Below, piece by piece: positions 43,813 to 52,705 of a stretch of 64,000 bases of DNA. The position numbers and the translations under genes are program-made. This DNA is from Pseudonocardia sp. MH-G8 (GTDB taxonomy: Bacteria; Actinomycetota; Actinomycetes; Mycobacteriales; Pseudonocardiaceae). The notes below the pieces were generated by a model. It was not told the DNA's origin and did not search any database. It saw nothing but the letters and a program-made list of their open reading frames with translations. Numbering within the stretch: position 1 is the stretch's first letter; every line of letters starts with the position of its first letter. Location of the stretch: positions 92,032 through 156,031 of the forward strand of contig NZ_NKYF01000024.1 in assembly GCF_002262885.1 (NCBI RefSeq), written 5' to 3'.

Positions 43813-44002
43813 GCCAAGCTCCTCCGCGATCGTCGTGCCCCCATCGTCGCGGGCCGCGGCCCGTCCGGCGAGTCCCCGATCAGCGGCGCCGTCGGCGCGG
43901 CTGTAACGAGCAGGTCCGAGCGGACGAACTCACCGCCGATCACACGCCGATCAGCCTGCCGGAACCGTCCGAGGCCCGCGTGCCCGTCGGGAAGGACGAC
44001 CC

Positions 44003-45127
44003 GTGCTGACGCTCCTGAAGTTCAGCGCCTTGGCGCTGACAGCGGCCGGCGCGACGACCGTGGCGGTCGTCGTCGCACAGGCCGCCCCCGCGTCCACCGC
44101 GCAGGCCGTCGTGACGAAGGTGGTGGACGGCGACACCATCGACGTGACCGTGGACGGCCGCGGTGAGCGCGTCCGGATGCTCAACATCGACACCCCCGAG
44201 ATCACCGGGCCCGAGGTCCAGTGCCTCGGGCCCGAGGCGGCCGCCCACCTCGCGGAGCTGCTTCCCGTCGGCACGCCCGTGGTGCTCGAGTTCGACGAGG
44301 AACGCACCGACGGCTACGACCGCACGCTGGCCGGGGTGCGGACCCGGGACGGAGCGCTCGTCAACGCGGAGATGGCCCGGGCCGGGCTGGCCGTGCCGCT
44401 CGTCGTCGGCGACAACGACCGCTTCCTCCCGCCGGTGCAGCAGGCGCGCGACGAGGCCGCCGCGCAGGGCCGCGGCCTCTTCTCGCCGGAGATCACGTGC
44501 ACGGTGCCCGCGCAGGTGGCCACCGTGACCGCGGCTGCCGAGCAGGCGCCGGCAGCCGCCGCGCAGCCGCCTGGCGCGTCCTCGGCCGAGCTCGCGACGT
44601 CCGCGTCGCTGGCGGTGGCGGCGGTCACGACGGCGCGGGCCCTCGAGGACGCGCTCGTCCGGGACGCGATGGGGCTCGCGTGGGCCGTCTTCACCCCCGA
44701 CGAGCGGGACCGCCTGCTCCAGGACGTCCGGGACGCGGCGGGGCGGGCCGAACGCGAGGCCGGTGCCCTGCGGGAGGCCGAGGCAGCGGCGACGGCGCAG
44801 GAGGCCGAGGCGGCGCGCGTCGAGGAACAGCGACGGGCCGAGGAGCAGCGACGCACCGAGGAACGACAGGCCGAGGAGCGACGCGCGGAGGAACAGCGCC
44901 AGGCCCGTGAGGCCGCGGAGCGACGAGAGGCGCGGGAAGCCGCAGCCCGGCAGGAGGCCCGGGAAGCCGCGGAACGGCAGGCCCGCGAGGCGCAGTCGCA
45001 GAGCCGGAGCGGCGGGGACGGTGAGGCACGGCCGTCCGCACCCGACGCCGGCGGGTCGGGCGCTCCTTCGGGCTACACGGGCCCGCGCTGCTACGCGCCG
45101 GGCGGCAAGACCTGGAAGCCGTGCTGA
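44003..45127 (+). CDS. Secreted SNase-type thermonuclease with coiled-coil tail
   Basis: The 374-residue protein starts at GTG after GAAGGA. Residues 1-30 are an export signal. Residues ~35-165 form a staphylococcal-nuclease domain with VVDGDTI (40-46), Arg58, Glu66 in NIDTPE and Arg107 in DGYDR, the calcium and catalytic residues. Residues ~230-330 are a long Glu/Arg/Ala coiled coil, and the last 20 residues hold two Cys (RCYAPGGKTWKPC) of a possible small disulfide or Excalibur-like cap. It probably degrades DNA or RNA outside the membrane. The coiled coil may attach it to the cell wall. Confidence 0.85.
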   Translation: MLTLLKFSALALTAAGATTVAVVVAQAAPASTAQAVVTKVVDGDTIDVTVDGRGERVRMLNIDTPEITGPEVQCLGPEAAAHLAELLPVGTPVVLEFDEERTDGYDRTLAGVRTRDGALVNAEMARAGLAVPLVVGDNDRFLPPVQQARDEAAAQGRGLFSPEITCTVPAQVATVTAAAEQAPAAAAQPPGASSAELATSASLAVAAVTTARALEDALVRDAMGLAWAVFTPDERDRLLQDVRDAAGRAEREAGALREAEAAATAQEAEAARVEEQRRAEEQRRTEERQAEERRAEEQRQAREAAERREAREAAARQEAREAAERQAREAQSQSRSGGDGEARPSAPDAGGSGAPSGYTGPRCYAPGGKTWKPC

Positions 45128-45310
45128 TCCTCCCCGGCACACCTCCATGATCGTGGAGACGGTGCGAGAACGGGTCGAATCGAGCCTGTTGTCGAATCGG
45201 TCAGGCCCGCACCGCGGCCGCTGCGTCGATCACGGCACGCGGTGGCCGGTCGATCGCCGACCACGACCGTCCACCCGTGGCCGACGCTGCTGGTCGGGAC
45301 GCGGCGCGCG

Positions 45311-45596
45311 GTGATCGATCCGATCAGTACCTGCGTGCGGGCGCGGCGACAGTGGCGTCCTCGTCGGAGCGATCACGGCCGGGTGATCAGTCCGATCAGT
45401 ACCTGAGGGCGGGCGCGGCGACAGTGGTGTACTTGTCGGGGTGATCAGGACCGGGTGATCGGTCCGAGCAGTGCGTGGGTGCTGTCGCGGCGACGTCAGG
45501 TACTTCTCGCAGCGATCAGGGCCGGATGATCGGTCCGAGCAGTGCGTGGGTGCTGTCGCGGCGACGTCAGGTACTTCTCGCAGCGATCACCATCGC
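45311..45596. repeat. Tandem array of four ~72-bp units
   Basis: Units start at 45311, 45383, 45455 and 45526. Each opens with (G/A)TGATC-x2-TCCGA and holds GCGGCGAC near its middle; three end in GATC(A)-GGCCGG. Units 3 and 4 share 63 identical bases at a 71-base offset, so that duplication is recent; units 1 and 2 are more like each other than like 3 and 4. A related two-copy array lies at 63682-63805. Confidence 0.85.
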
Positions 45597-45678
45597 GCGT
45601 CCGCGGGCCCCAATTCGGCAACACGCTCAATCCGCCCGGGACGCGCCGAACCCCCGATCATGGATGCGGAGCCCCGGC

Positions 45679-45690
45679 TACTGTCGCGGC
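45679..45690 (+). promoter_or_regulatory. Leaderless -10 element of the DinB gene
   Basis: TACTGT (45679-45684) ends six bases before the ATG at 45691 and there is no Shine-Dalgarno, the usual arrangement for leaderless actinobacterial genes. No clear -35 is seen. Confidence 0.4.
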
Positions 45691-46281
45691 ATGACCGGAC
45701 CGGAGACCGCTGCCGACCCGATCGCGTCCGACCTGCTCCGCTACCTGCAGGAGTCGCGGGAACGCCTGGTGTCGGCCCTGGACGGGGTGTCGGAGTACGA
45801 CGCCCGCCGCCCGTTGACACCGAGCGGGACCAACCTGCTCGGGCTGGTCAAGCACCTCGCCGGGGTCGAGTTCGGCTACCTCGGCGACTGCGTCGGGCGT
45901 CCGGGCCCGACCCTGGCCTGGGTGGCCGACGGCTCGGTCTGGGACGGCGCGGACATGTGGGCCACCGCAGGCGAGAGCCGCGCCGGGACCGTGGAGCTGT
46001 ACCGGTCCGCGTGGCGTCACTCCGACCGTTCGGTCGCGGAGCTGGGCCTGGGCGCACCGGCCCACGTCGGCTGGTGGCCCGAGGAGCGGCGGGACACCAC
46101 CCTCGGCTCGCTGCTGGTCCGGGTGGTCGCGGAGACGGCCCAGCACGCGGGGCACGCCGACATCGTCCGGGAGTCGATCGACGGTCGTGCCGGCGCCGAC
46201 CACGACGATGTGGGCGACGCCGCCTGGTGGGCCGGTTACGTCGCGAAGATCGAGCAGGCCGCCCGCGACGCCGCATCCTGA
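45691..46281 (+). CDS. DinB-superfamily protein (DUF664-like)
   Basis: A 196-residue four-helix protein. The probable metal histidines are in GLVKHLAGVEFGYLG and the HxxxH-like ETAQHAGHADIVRE. The opening LLRYLQESRERLVSALDGVSEYDARRPL is typical of the DinB_2/DUF664 branch. Members include mycothiol-dependent thiol transferases and maleylpyruvate isomerases, so a thiol-linked detoxification step is possible. ATG is supported by the -10 six bases upstream. Confidence 0.8.
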   Translation: MTGPETAADPIASDLLRYLQESRERLVSALDGVSEYDARRPLTPSGTNLLGLVKHLAGVEFGYLGDCVGRPGPTLAWVADGSVWDGADMWATAGESRAGTVELYRSAWRHSDRSVAELGLGAPAHVGWWPEERRDTTLGSLLVRVVAETAQHAGHADIVRESIDGRAGADHDDVGDAAWWAGYVAKIEQAARDAAS

Positions 46282-46290
46282 TCTGCGGCG

Positions 46291-47034
46291 TCAGCTCAGG
46301 CGCGCGTAGACGTCGCCGGAACGGCCCAGCGGCCGCATCCGTTCGAGCAGCTGCCTCAGCTCGGCCGCGTCGAGCCAGCGCTCGGACGCGAACCGCATGG
46401 TCTCGACCGGCGAGTAGTTGTAGGTGTAGCCGCCCGCGCCCAGCTCCTCGACACGACCGAGCACCGCCAGCGCCGCGTCGTGCGTCGGGGGCAGGTACTC
46501 GAACGACAGCGCGCGCAGCGGCCGGCTCAACCCGGCCAGGACCTCGGCCTCGAAGCCCTCGACGTCGATCTTGCAGAACGCGGGCTCGCCGTGCGCGGCG
46601 ATGAGGCCGTCGAGGGTCACCACCTCGACCTCCACGGAGCGGTCCCAGCGCACGCGGGCGAAGCTGCGGTCCGAGGCCACCGACTCCCGCCAGGCGGGCG
46701 AGAGCGACGAGACCGTCGGCGTCGCCGTGGAGACGCCCAGCCGCGCCCGCCCGGCCGTGGCGCCGACCGCGGACGGCACGAGGGTGACCCCGCGGTCGCG
46801 GCCGAAGAGCAGGCGCAGCACGCGCAGGCAGTCCGGCTGCGGCTCGACCGCGACGACCCGCGCCCCAAGACGCCGCCAGGTGCGCACCCGGCCGCCGACG
46901 TGAGCGCCGATGTCGAAGGCGAGGTCCCCCGGCCCCAGGAACCCGCCGTACAGCGCCAGCGCGCGCCGGTGCTTGGCGGGCTGGCCGTGGTAGATGACCA
47001 GGGAACGGACGATGCCCCGTGCGCGGCCCAGCAT
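46291..47034 (-). CDS. FkbM-family SAM-dependent methyltransferase
   Basis: In this 247-residue protein, LAFDIGAHVGGRVRTWRRLG is the SAM loop, VVAVEPQPDCLRVLRLLFG the acidic second strand, and FCKIDVEGFEAEVLAGL the FkbM signature. FkbM proteins O-methylate sugars, glycolipids or natural products. There is no glycan or biosynthetic gene around it. It converges on the DinB gene. Upstream lies an inverted-repeat-bounded element (47046-47201), which begins only 12 bp before the ATG and may disrupt or supply its promoter. Confidence 0.82.
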   Translation of the reverse strand: MLGRARGIVRSLVIYHGQPAKHRRALALYGGFLGPGDLAFDIGAHVGGRVRTWRRLGARVVAVEPQPDCLRVLRLLFGRDRGVTLVPSAVGATAGRARLGVSTATPTVSSLSPAWRESVASDRSFARVRWDRSVEVEVVTLDGLIAAHGEPAFCKIDVEGFEAEVLAGLSRPLRALSFEYLPPTHDAALAVLGRVEELGAGGYTYNYSPVETMRFASERWLDAAELRQLLERMRPLGRSGDVYARLS

Positions 47035-47045
47035 CGCCAGATCCT

Positions 47046-47201
47046 AGTGTCCCCCCGCCGGAAGTCCGCTGGGCAAGTCGGTGGATCCAGGTTCTCGCTG
47101 CGTGTGCCGGGCGGCGACCCTCGTACCGGGTCGTCGACCGGTGCGCGCAGCGTGGAGCTGGGCCGCCGAAACTGTTCGGCGGACTTCCGGTGGGGGGCAC
47201 T
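47046..47201. mobile_element. 156-bp inverted-repeat-bounded element, MITE-like
   Basis: AGTGTCCCCCCGCCGGAAGT (from 47046, continuing CCGC to 47069) is matched in inverted form by GCGGACTTCCGGTGGGGGGC-ACT (47179-47201), with one base indel and one mismatch over about 23 bp. The interior has further short stems such as GACCC/GGGTC near 47120. There is no open frame and no clear target duplication. Size, ends and lack of coding fit a non-autonomous element; a large structured RNA leader is the alternative. Confidence 0.5.
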
Positions 47202-47255
47202 GGGCGCGGCCGGGCCCACCGGCCCGCACCCCGCCGAAGATCCATCCGCAGCCGA

Positions 47256-47319
47256 TGATCGTTGCGAGATCGAGCGGATCGCCCCACCGAGGACGCAGAG
47301 CTGGATCTCGCAAAGATCA
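47256..47319 (-). terminator. Stem-loop terminator of the hydrolase lipoprotein gene
   Basis: TGATCGTTGCGAGATC (47256-47271) pairs with GATCTCGCAAAGATCA (47304-47319), 16 bp with one mismatch and a 32-base loop. It starts 4 bases after the stop of the leftward hydrolase gene. Confidence 0.6.
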
Positions 47320-47323
47320 CCGG

Positions 47324-48439
47324 TCAGGCCCGGGTGCAGACCGCGGGCAGTGCGGGCGGCGCCAGGCCGTGGTCGGTCGCGAAGCGGGTGGCGAGCCAGC
47401 CGCTCACGAGGTCGAGCACCTCGGGATCGATGGCCGTCGGGATCGACGCGTACTCGGCGGGTGCGCCGGTAACCGCGGGCTGCATCAGATGGTTGAGCTG
47501 CGGGAACGTGCAGACGGTCGCGTCCGGACCGGCCGCGAGCAGCTCCCGCGCCGCCGGCGCGCTCTGCGTGGCGGGTACCTGCACGTCCTTGCCGCCGTAG
47601 ACGGCGAGGACCGGCACCCTCAGCGCGCGCAACGACGGCGCCGGGTCGTGCAGCACGAGCGAGCGGAAGTACGGCGTGACCGGCAGCTGCGCCTCGATCT
47701 GCTCCGGAGTCGGCCGCTGCTCGGGGGGCATCAGCTCCAGCTGCCGCCCGATCTCCCGGCGGGCGAGCACCCGGGCGGAGTCGGTGTCGCCGACTCGCAG
47801 CAACCGGGTCAGCTCGCGCACGTAGGCGACCTGCGCTTCGGCGTCCGCGAGCCGGCCCAGCTGCGTGAACAGCGTGCGGTTCTGCGCGACGAGCACCTCC
47901 TCCCCGGACACCGCGGGCCCGGCCAGCGACACGACGAAGGCCGCACCGGTCTGCCCTGCCGCGAGCGGCGCCAGGACCCCGCCTTCGCTGTGCCCGAGCA
48001 GCCCCACCTGCGCGGGATCGACCTCCGGGCGTGCGCGCAGGAACTCCACACCCGCGGTGATGTCGGCCACGAGCTCGCCGTAGGTCGCCTTGTCCAGCAC
48101 CCCACCGGACCCACCTACGCCGCGGTCGTCGACGCGCAGCACCGCGTAGCCGGCGCGGGTGAGCGCCTCGGACATCACCAGGAACGGCCGGTGGCCGAAC
48201 AGCGCGCTGTCGCGGTCCTGCGGACCACTCCCCGAGATCAGCAGGACGGCAGGCGCCGGGCGCTGCGACGCGGGCAGGGCGAGCGTGCCGGCCAGCTCGA
48301 CGCCGTCGCCCGGATAGCTCACGTCCTCGTTCCGCAGCGGCGGCTCGGCGGCGGCCGGCGCGGGAACGGCGTCCCCGCAGCCGGCGAGCGCGAGCACCGA
48401 CGCCACGAGCGCCGGCACGATCCTCGTCCCTGTGAGCAT
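47324..48439 (-). CDS. Secreted alpha/beta-hydrolase lipoprotein
   Basis: A 371-residue protein with a lipoprotein signal (lipobox LALAGC, Cys21). The alpha/beta-hydrolase fold has the oxyanion segment LLISGSGPQDRD, nucleophile Ser151 in GHSEGG, the acid in VYGGKDVQVP and the His in LNHLMQ. It resembles prolyl-oligopeptidase/acyl-hydrolase-like secreted enzymes. It lies 45 bp downstream of another hydrolase on the same strand and has GAGGAGGTGAGG before its ATG. Esterase or peptidase activity at the outer membrane face is likely; the substrate is unknown. Confidence 0.83.
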   Translation of the reverse strand: MLTGTRIVPALVASVLALAGCGDAVPAPAAAEPPLRNEDVSYPGDGVELAGTLALPASQRPAPAVLLISGSGPQDRDSALFGHRPFLVMSEALTRAGYAVLRVDDRGVGGSGGVLDKATYGELVADITAGVEFLRARPEVDPAQVGLLGHSEGGVLAPLAAGQTGAAFVVSLAGPAVSGEEVLVAQNRTLFTQLGRLADAEAQVAYVRELTRLLRVGDTDSARVLARREIGRQLELMPPEQRPTPEQIEAQLPVTPYFRSLVLHDPAPSLRALRVPVLAVYGGKDVQVPATQSAPAARELLAAGPDATVCTFPQLNHLMQPAVTGAPAEYASIPTAIDPEVLDLVSGWLATRFATDHGLAPPALPAVCTRA

Positions 48440-48484
48440 CAGGTCCTCACCTCCTCATTGTTCTACTAGATGTATAACAGATAC

Positions 48485-49816
48485 TCACAGGAGGAGGAGA
48501 CCCCAGTACAGCGCCCAGGGCACGAACAGCGCGCCCGCGACCGTGACGAGGCGATCGCGCAGGAGCGCGGAGCGCCAGCGGGAGACCGCGGCCACCGTGG
48601 CCACGAGCGCCACGGCGCTGAGCAACTGGGCGCCCAGCCACGGCAGGGGCCTGCCCAGCACCAGCGGACCGGTGTCGACGCCCTGCCAGCCCGAGGACGC
48701 CAGCAGCGACAGGAGCGACAGGACCAGGCCGACGATCGCCGTGGCCCCCGAGGCGGCCAGCGTCACCGCGGGCCAACTGCACCGGACGCGTCGACGAGCG
48801 ACGAGCGCGGCCACGAGGTGCGTCGTGAAGGCGAGCAGCAGCACCACCGCCGTCCCGACCTGCACCTGCCAGGACTCCCACCACGCCGAGCGCGCCGGCT
48901 CGACGCTCGGCGTCGCCTGGGCCGGCAGCGGCTCGGCGGTGGCCGCGGGCACCTCGCCCGCGGCCACCGCCCGCACCCACCGGCCGACCACGTCCGCGTA
49001 ACCCGGGGTCAGGGAGTTCAGGTCCATGCCCTCCGCGGTGCCGGGGTGCAGGGAGTGGTTCGCCCCCGCGAAGAACTCGACGGTGAGGCTGCCGGGGACG
49101 GTCTCCAGGAAGCGCGCCGCGCTGTCGGCGGGCGGCACCTGCTCGTCCTCGGCACCCCACAGCGCGAGCACCGGCAGGTCCAGCCGCCGCAGCCACGGCT
49201 GCGGGTCGTGGTGCGCCGCGGCGAACAGACCGGCATCGGCGGCGAGCCGGTGGAAGGTCGACGGGTAGGTGTGCAGCAGGGATCCCTCGACGCCCGCGCG
49301 GTGCAGCTTGTTGGCCGCGTTCCAGATCTGCGAGCGCAGCGGCGACCACCCCGGCCCGCCGACCGTCACCACGAACTCCACGCGCTCGTCGCGCGCCGCC
49401 GCGATCGGCGCCACCCAGCCGCCCTCGCTGATGCCCCACAGTCCGGTGCGCGCCACCCCCGGCTGTGCCTCGAGGACGTCCAGCGCGGCGAGCGTGTCGC
49501 CGGCGAGCTGCGCGTAGTCCCGGTGGATCCCGGAGTAGCCGACGCTGCGCTTGTCCGGTGCCAGCACCACGATGCCCTGCCGGGCGAACGCCTCCGCCTC
49601 GGCGGTCAGGCTCTCCCACGGGTTGCCGCCCCCGGAGCCGTGCACCAGCACCATGCCGGGCAGCTCGCCGCCGTCGCCCGCGGGTCGGAAGATCCGTCCG
49701 CCGAGCTGCTGGCCGTCGGTGGTCGTGATGGTCACGTCCTGCGTCGCCACGACCTGCGACCCGTCGGGGCCCGGACCCACGGCCAGGGCGGCGGCCAGCA
49801 CGGCGGCGAGAATCAC
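48485..49816 (-). CDS. Membrane-anchored alpha/beta-hydrolase with C-terminal membrane segments
   Basis: The protein has 443 residues from GTG 49816 (GGAGG five bases upstream); the frame extends to 49993 but that part overlaps the divergent kinase start region. An N-terminal hydrophobic helix (VILAAVLAAALAVG) is an export signal or anchor. The hydrolase domain has MVLVHGSGGGNPWESL, Ser in WGISEGGW, Asp in WGAEDEQVPP and His in ANHSLHPGT. After residue ~340 come about four hydrophobic segments ending at WALYWGLLLL. This fusion places an extracytoplasmic hydrolase on a membrane platform. It is divergent from a two-component system, which may control it. Confidence 0.8.
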   Translation of the reverse strand: MILAAVLAAALAVGPGPDGSQVVATQDVTITTTDGQQLGGRIFRPAGDGGELPGMVLVHGSGGGNPWESLTAEAEAFARQGIVVLAPDKRSVGYSGIHRDYAQLAGDTLAALDVLEAQPGVARTGLWGISEGGWVAPIAAARDERVEFVVTVGGPGWSPLRSQIWNAANKLHRAGVEGSLLHTYPSTFHRLAADAGLFAAAHHDPQPWLRRLDLPVLALWGAEDEQVPPADSAARFLETVPGSLTVEFFAGANHSLHPGTAEGMDLNSLTPGYADVVGRWVRAVAAGEVPAATAEPLPAQATPSVEPARSAWWESWQVQVGTAVVLLLAFTTHLVAALVARRRVRCSWPAVTLAASGATAIVGLVLSLLSLLASSGWQGVDTGPLVLGRPLPWLGAQLLSAVALVATVAAVSRWRSALLRDRLVTVAGALFVPWALYWGLLLL

Positions 49817-49923
49817 GAGAACCTCCAGGAGAGCGGGGAGCTCGAAGCCTCGCGGGAGAACCGCGGCGGCACATCGCCGTCGTCGGCGATCTCCGCCTCG
49901 CCCGGACGGGGGATACTTCCTGC

Positions 49924-51060
49924 GTGCCCGGTCCCGACGCCCACACGCGCGAGCGGCTCCGGGCATGGGCACGGCGGCGCACTCCCCCGCCACTCGCCGT
50001 CGACGCGGCCATCGTGCTGGCCGTGCTGATCGGGCAGTCGGTGCCGTTCCTGTTCACCCAGCGGTTGGCCGGGCCGCAGGCGTGGACCGTCGCCGAGTAC
50101 CTGCCGGTGCTCGGCGCGTCGTTGCCGCTGATCCTGCGGCGCCGCTACCCCCTGGCCGTGCTGATGACGGTGCTGGCCTCCTCGTACGCCTACGCGCTCA
50201 ACGACCCCGACATCCCCGAACAGCCGATCTGGTACGGCTGGCTCGTCGCGACCTACACGGTGGCCACGCTGTCGCCGCCGTGGAAGCGGGCGCTCGCGCT
50301 CTGCCTCGGGGTCAGCGGGGCGCTGTCGGCGTCCTTCACGACGTTCGTCCGGGGAGCGCTCACCACGCTCGCCGCGTACGCGCTCGGGCGCTCGGCCGTG
50401 CAGAACCGGGCCTACCTCGAGCTGGCGCGGGAGCGGGCCGCCGCGCACGAGCGCACGCGGATCGCCCGGGACATGCACGACGTGCTGGCCCACGGCGTCA
50501 GCGTCATGATCGTGCAGGCCGAGGCGGGCCCGGTGGCGCTGCGCACCGCGCCGGAGAAGGCGGAGGCGGCGTTCGAGGCCATCGGCGAGGCCGGCCGGGA
50601 GGCGCAGGCGCAGCTGCGGCGCATCCTCGGGCTGATGCGGTCGCCGGATCAGCCACGGGACCCGGCGCCCGGGCTCGCCCGCATCCCGGAGCTGGTCGCG
50701 GACGTGTCGCGCACGGGGCCCGCGGTGCGGCTGGTCACCAGTGGCCACGCCCGCCCGCTCGCGCCGGACGCGGAGGTCGCCGCCTACCGCGTCGTCCAGG
50801 AGACGCTCACCAACGTGCTCAAGCACGCGGAGGCCACGGCCGTCGAGGTCCGTCTGGACTGGGCGCACGACGAGCTGGTGATCAGCGTCAGCGACGACGG
50901 CACGGGCGCGGCCCGCTCCCGCCCGGAACCGGGCCACGGCCTGCTCGGCCTCCGGGAGCGCGTCGCGGCGTGCGGCGGCACCGCGCGGTTCGGACCCGGC
51001 CCGGGAGGACGCGGGTTCCGGGCGCAGGTGCGGCTCCCGGCGGCGGACGGCGCGCCGTGA
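49924..51060 (+). CDS. NarL-type sensor histidine kinase
   Basis: The 378-residue kinase has about four to five membrane segments in residues 25-155. The HisKA_3 box is ERTRIARDMHDVLAHGVSVM with phospho-acceptor His185. A C-terminal HATPase domain (VQETLTNVLKHAEATAVEV, DDGTGAA, GHGLLGLRERV) follows. There is no large extracellular loop, so it senses within or near the membrane. GTG start. Its stop overlaps the response regulator GTG (GTGA). Confidence 0.9.
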   Translation: MPGPDAHTRERLRAWARRRTPPPLAVDAAIVLAVLIGQSVPFLFTQRLAGPQAWTVAEYLPVLGASLPLILRRRYPLAVLMTVLASSYAYALNDPDIPEQPIWYGWLVATYTVATLSPPWKRALALCLGVSGALSASFTTFVRGALTTLAAYALGRSAVQNRAYLELARERAAAHERTRIARDMHDVLAHGVSVMIVQAEAGPVALRTAPEKAEAAFEAIGEAGREAQAQLRRILGLMRSPDQPRDPAPGLARIPELVADVSRTGPAVRLVTSGHARPLAPDAEVAAYRVVQETLTNVLKHAEATAVEVRLDWAHDELVISVSDDGTGAARSRPEPGHGLLGLRERVAACGGTARFGPGPGGRGFRAQVRLPAADGAP

Positions 51061-51722
51061 CGGCGCCGATCACCGTCGTGGTGGCCGACGACCAGGAGCT
51101 GGTGCGCGGAGGCTTCGCCATGATCATCGACGCCCAGCCCGACCTGCACGTCGTCGGCGAGGCTGCGGACGGGGTCGAGGCCGTGGCCGCGGTGCGGCAG
51201 CTGCGGCCCGACGTCCTGCTCCTGGACGTCCGGATGCCGCGGGTGGACGGGATCGCGGCCGCCCGCACGGTGTGCGCCGAGACGGCCACGAAGGTCGTCA
51301 TGCTGACCACGTTCGACCAGGACGACTACGTCTACGCGGCGCTGCGCGCCGGGGCCAGCGGATTCCTGCTCAAGGACGTGCGGCGCGACGACCTCGTCCA
51401 CGCCGTGCGGGTGGCTGCCGCGGGCGACGCCCTCCTCGCCCCGGCCGTGACCCGCAGGCTGATCGACCAGGCCGTGCGAACGACGCTGCGGTCCGACCCG
51501 CCCGCGCACCGGCTGGACGTGCTGACGCAGCGCGAACGCGAGGTCCTCGTCCTGCTCGGCCGGGGGCTGTCCAACCCGGAGATCGCCGCCGAGCTTGTCG
51601 TCAGCGATCACACCGTGAAGACCCACGTCAGCAACGTGCTGAGCAAGCTGGGTGTGCGCGACCGGGTGCAGGCCGTGATCGCGGCCTACGAGACGGGCCT
51701 GCTCCGGGCGGGCGAGCCGTGA
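51057..51722 (+). CDS. NarL/LuxR-type response regulator
   Basis: A 221-residue protein from GTG 51057. The receiver domain has DDQ (11-13), phospho-Asp57 in LLLDVRMP, Thr in MLTTFDQ and Lys in LLKDV. The C-terminal LuxR helix-turn-helix is LTQREREVLVLLGRGLSNPEIAAELVVSDHTVKTHVSNVL. It is the cognate partner of the preceding kinase. The adjacent divergent hydrolases are likely targets. Confidence 0.92.
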   Translation: MTAPITVVVADDQELVRGGFAMIIDAQPDLHVVGEAADGVEAVAAVRQLRPDVLLLDVRMPRVDGIAAARTVCAETATKVVMLTTFDQDDYVYAALRAGASGFLLKDVRRDDLVHAVRVAAAGDALLAPAVTRRLIDQAVRTTLRSDPPAHRLDVLTQREREVLVLLGRGLSNPEIAAELVVSDHTVKTHVSNVLSKLGVRDRVQAVIAAYETGLLRAGEP

Positions 51723-51862
51723 CCGGCTAATGTCCGCAGGCCCCATCGGCGACAGCACGAGGAGGTGAGACCGATCAACGCACGGCCCGATCGGGCGCTC
51801 CCCCCTCGTCCCGCCGGATAGGCGGCTCCGGGAGCGTCCTCGCGACCCCCTTGGAGACCCTC

Positions 51863-52654
51863 GTGTCCACCCCTTCCGCCGTCCCCGACGTCGTCGGCCG
51901 CCTGCGCGCCGCAGGCTGCGTCTTCGCCGAGGACGAAGCGCGCCTGCTGCACGACGCCGCGCGCACGCCCGCCGAGCTCGACGCGCTCGTCGACCGGCGC
52001 GCCGCCGGTGAGCCGCTCGAACACCTCCTCGGCTGGGTCGAGTTCGCCGGGCTGCGCCTCGCGGTCGAGGCCGGCGTCTTCGTGCCGCGCCGGCGCACCG
52101 AGCTGCTGGCCCGCGAAGCCGCGGCGCTCGCCGCACCCGGCTCCGCGGTCGTGGAACTGTGCTGCGGGGTGTGCGCGGTCGGTGCCGCGGTGGCCGCCGC
52201 AGTCCCGGGCATCGACCTGCACGCCGCCGACATCGACCCGGTCGCCGTGCGCTGCGCCCGCCGCAACGTGCCCCGCGCCCATGTGTACGAGGGCGACCTG
52301 GACGCGCCGCTCCCGGTGTCGTTGCGCGGCCGCGTCGACGTCCTGGTGGCCAACGCCCCCTACGTGCCGACCGAGGCGGTGGGGATGATGCCGCCCGAGG
52401 CGCGCCTGCACGAACCGCTGGTCGCGCTGGACGGCGGCGCGGACGGCCTCGACGTGCAGCGACGGGTGATCGCCGCAGCACCGCTCTGGCTCGCGGGAGG
52501 CGGGCACCTGCTGATCGAGACGAGCGGGGCCCAGTCCCCGCACACAGCGGCGGTGATGGAAGCAGCCGGCCTGCACGCGCAGGTCGTCCGGGACGAGGAA
52601 CGAGACGCGACAGCCGTCATCGCCACCCGCCCACCCCGCACGTCGGAGCCATGA
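51863..52654 (+). CDS. PrmC/HemK-related N5-glutamine methyltransferase-like protein
   Basis: This 263-residue protein is started at GTG 51863, five bases after GGAGA; the frame can be extended to a TTG at 51851. A helical N-terminal domain is followed by a class I methyltransferase with GVFVPRRRTELLAREA, VVELCCGVCAVGAAVAA as the SAM loop and ADIDPVAV. The catalytic NPPY of true HemK/PrmC is NAPY here (164-167). This variant is characteristic of an actinobacterial side family of unknown substrate, so release-factor methylation should not be assumed. Confidence 0.83.
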   Translation: MSTPSAVPDVVGRLRAAGCVFAEDEARLLHDAARTPAELDALVDRRAAGEPLEHLLGWVEFAGLRLAVEAGVFVPRRRTELLAREAAALAAPGSAVVELCCGVCAVGAAVAAAVPGIDLHAADIDPVAVRCARRNVPRAHVYEGDLDAPLPVSLRGRVDVLVANAPYVPTEAVGMMPPEARLHEPLVALDGGADGLDVQRRVIAAAPLWLAGGGHLLIETSGAQSPHTAAVMEAAGLHAQVVRDEERDATAVIATRPPRTSEP

Positions 52655-52705
52655 TGCGAATGGTGAGCGCACACAATCTTCAGTAAGGCTCCAAGGTGCG
52701 GCGGG

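Larger units (their letters stand above)
45128..45690. other. 563-bp non-coding region with tandem repeats
   Basis: No convincing gene lies between the nuclease stop and the DinB start. Bases 45128-45310 are unremarkable, rich in GATC words. Bases 45311-45596 hold four ~72-bp tandem units described separately. Short open frames here are in repeat sequence and lack ribosome sites. Confidence 0.6.

Noticed and set aside
45311..45596. Possible CRISPR array
   Set aside because: Units are ~72 bp and repeat along their whole length with no unique spacers; no cas genes are near.
51863..52654. prmC release-factor methyltransferase
   Set aside because: The catalytic NPPY is NAPY and there is no prfA neighbour; it matches the PrmC-related side family instead.
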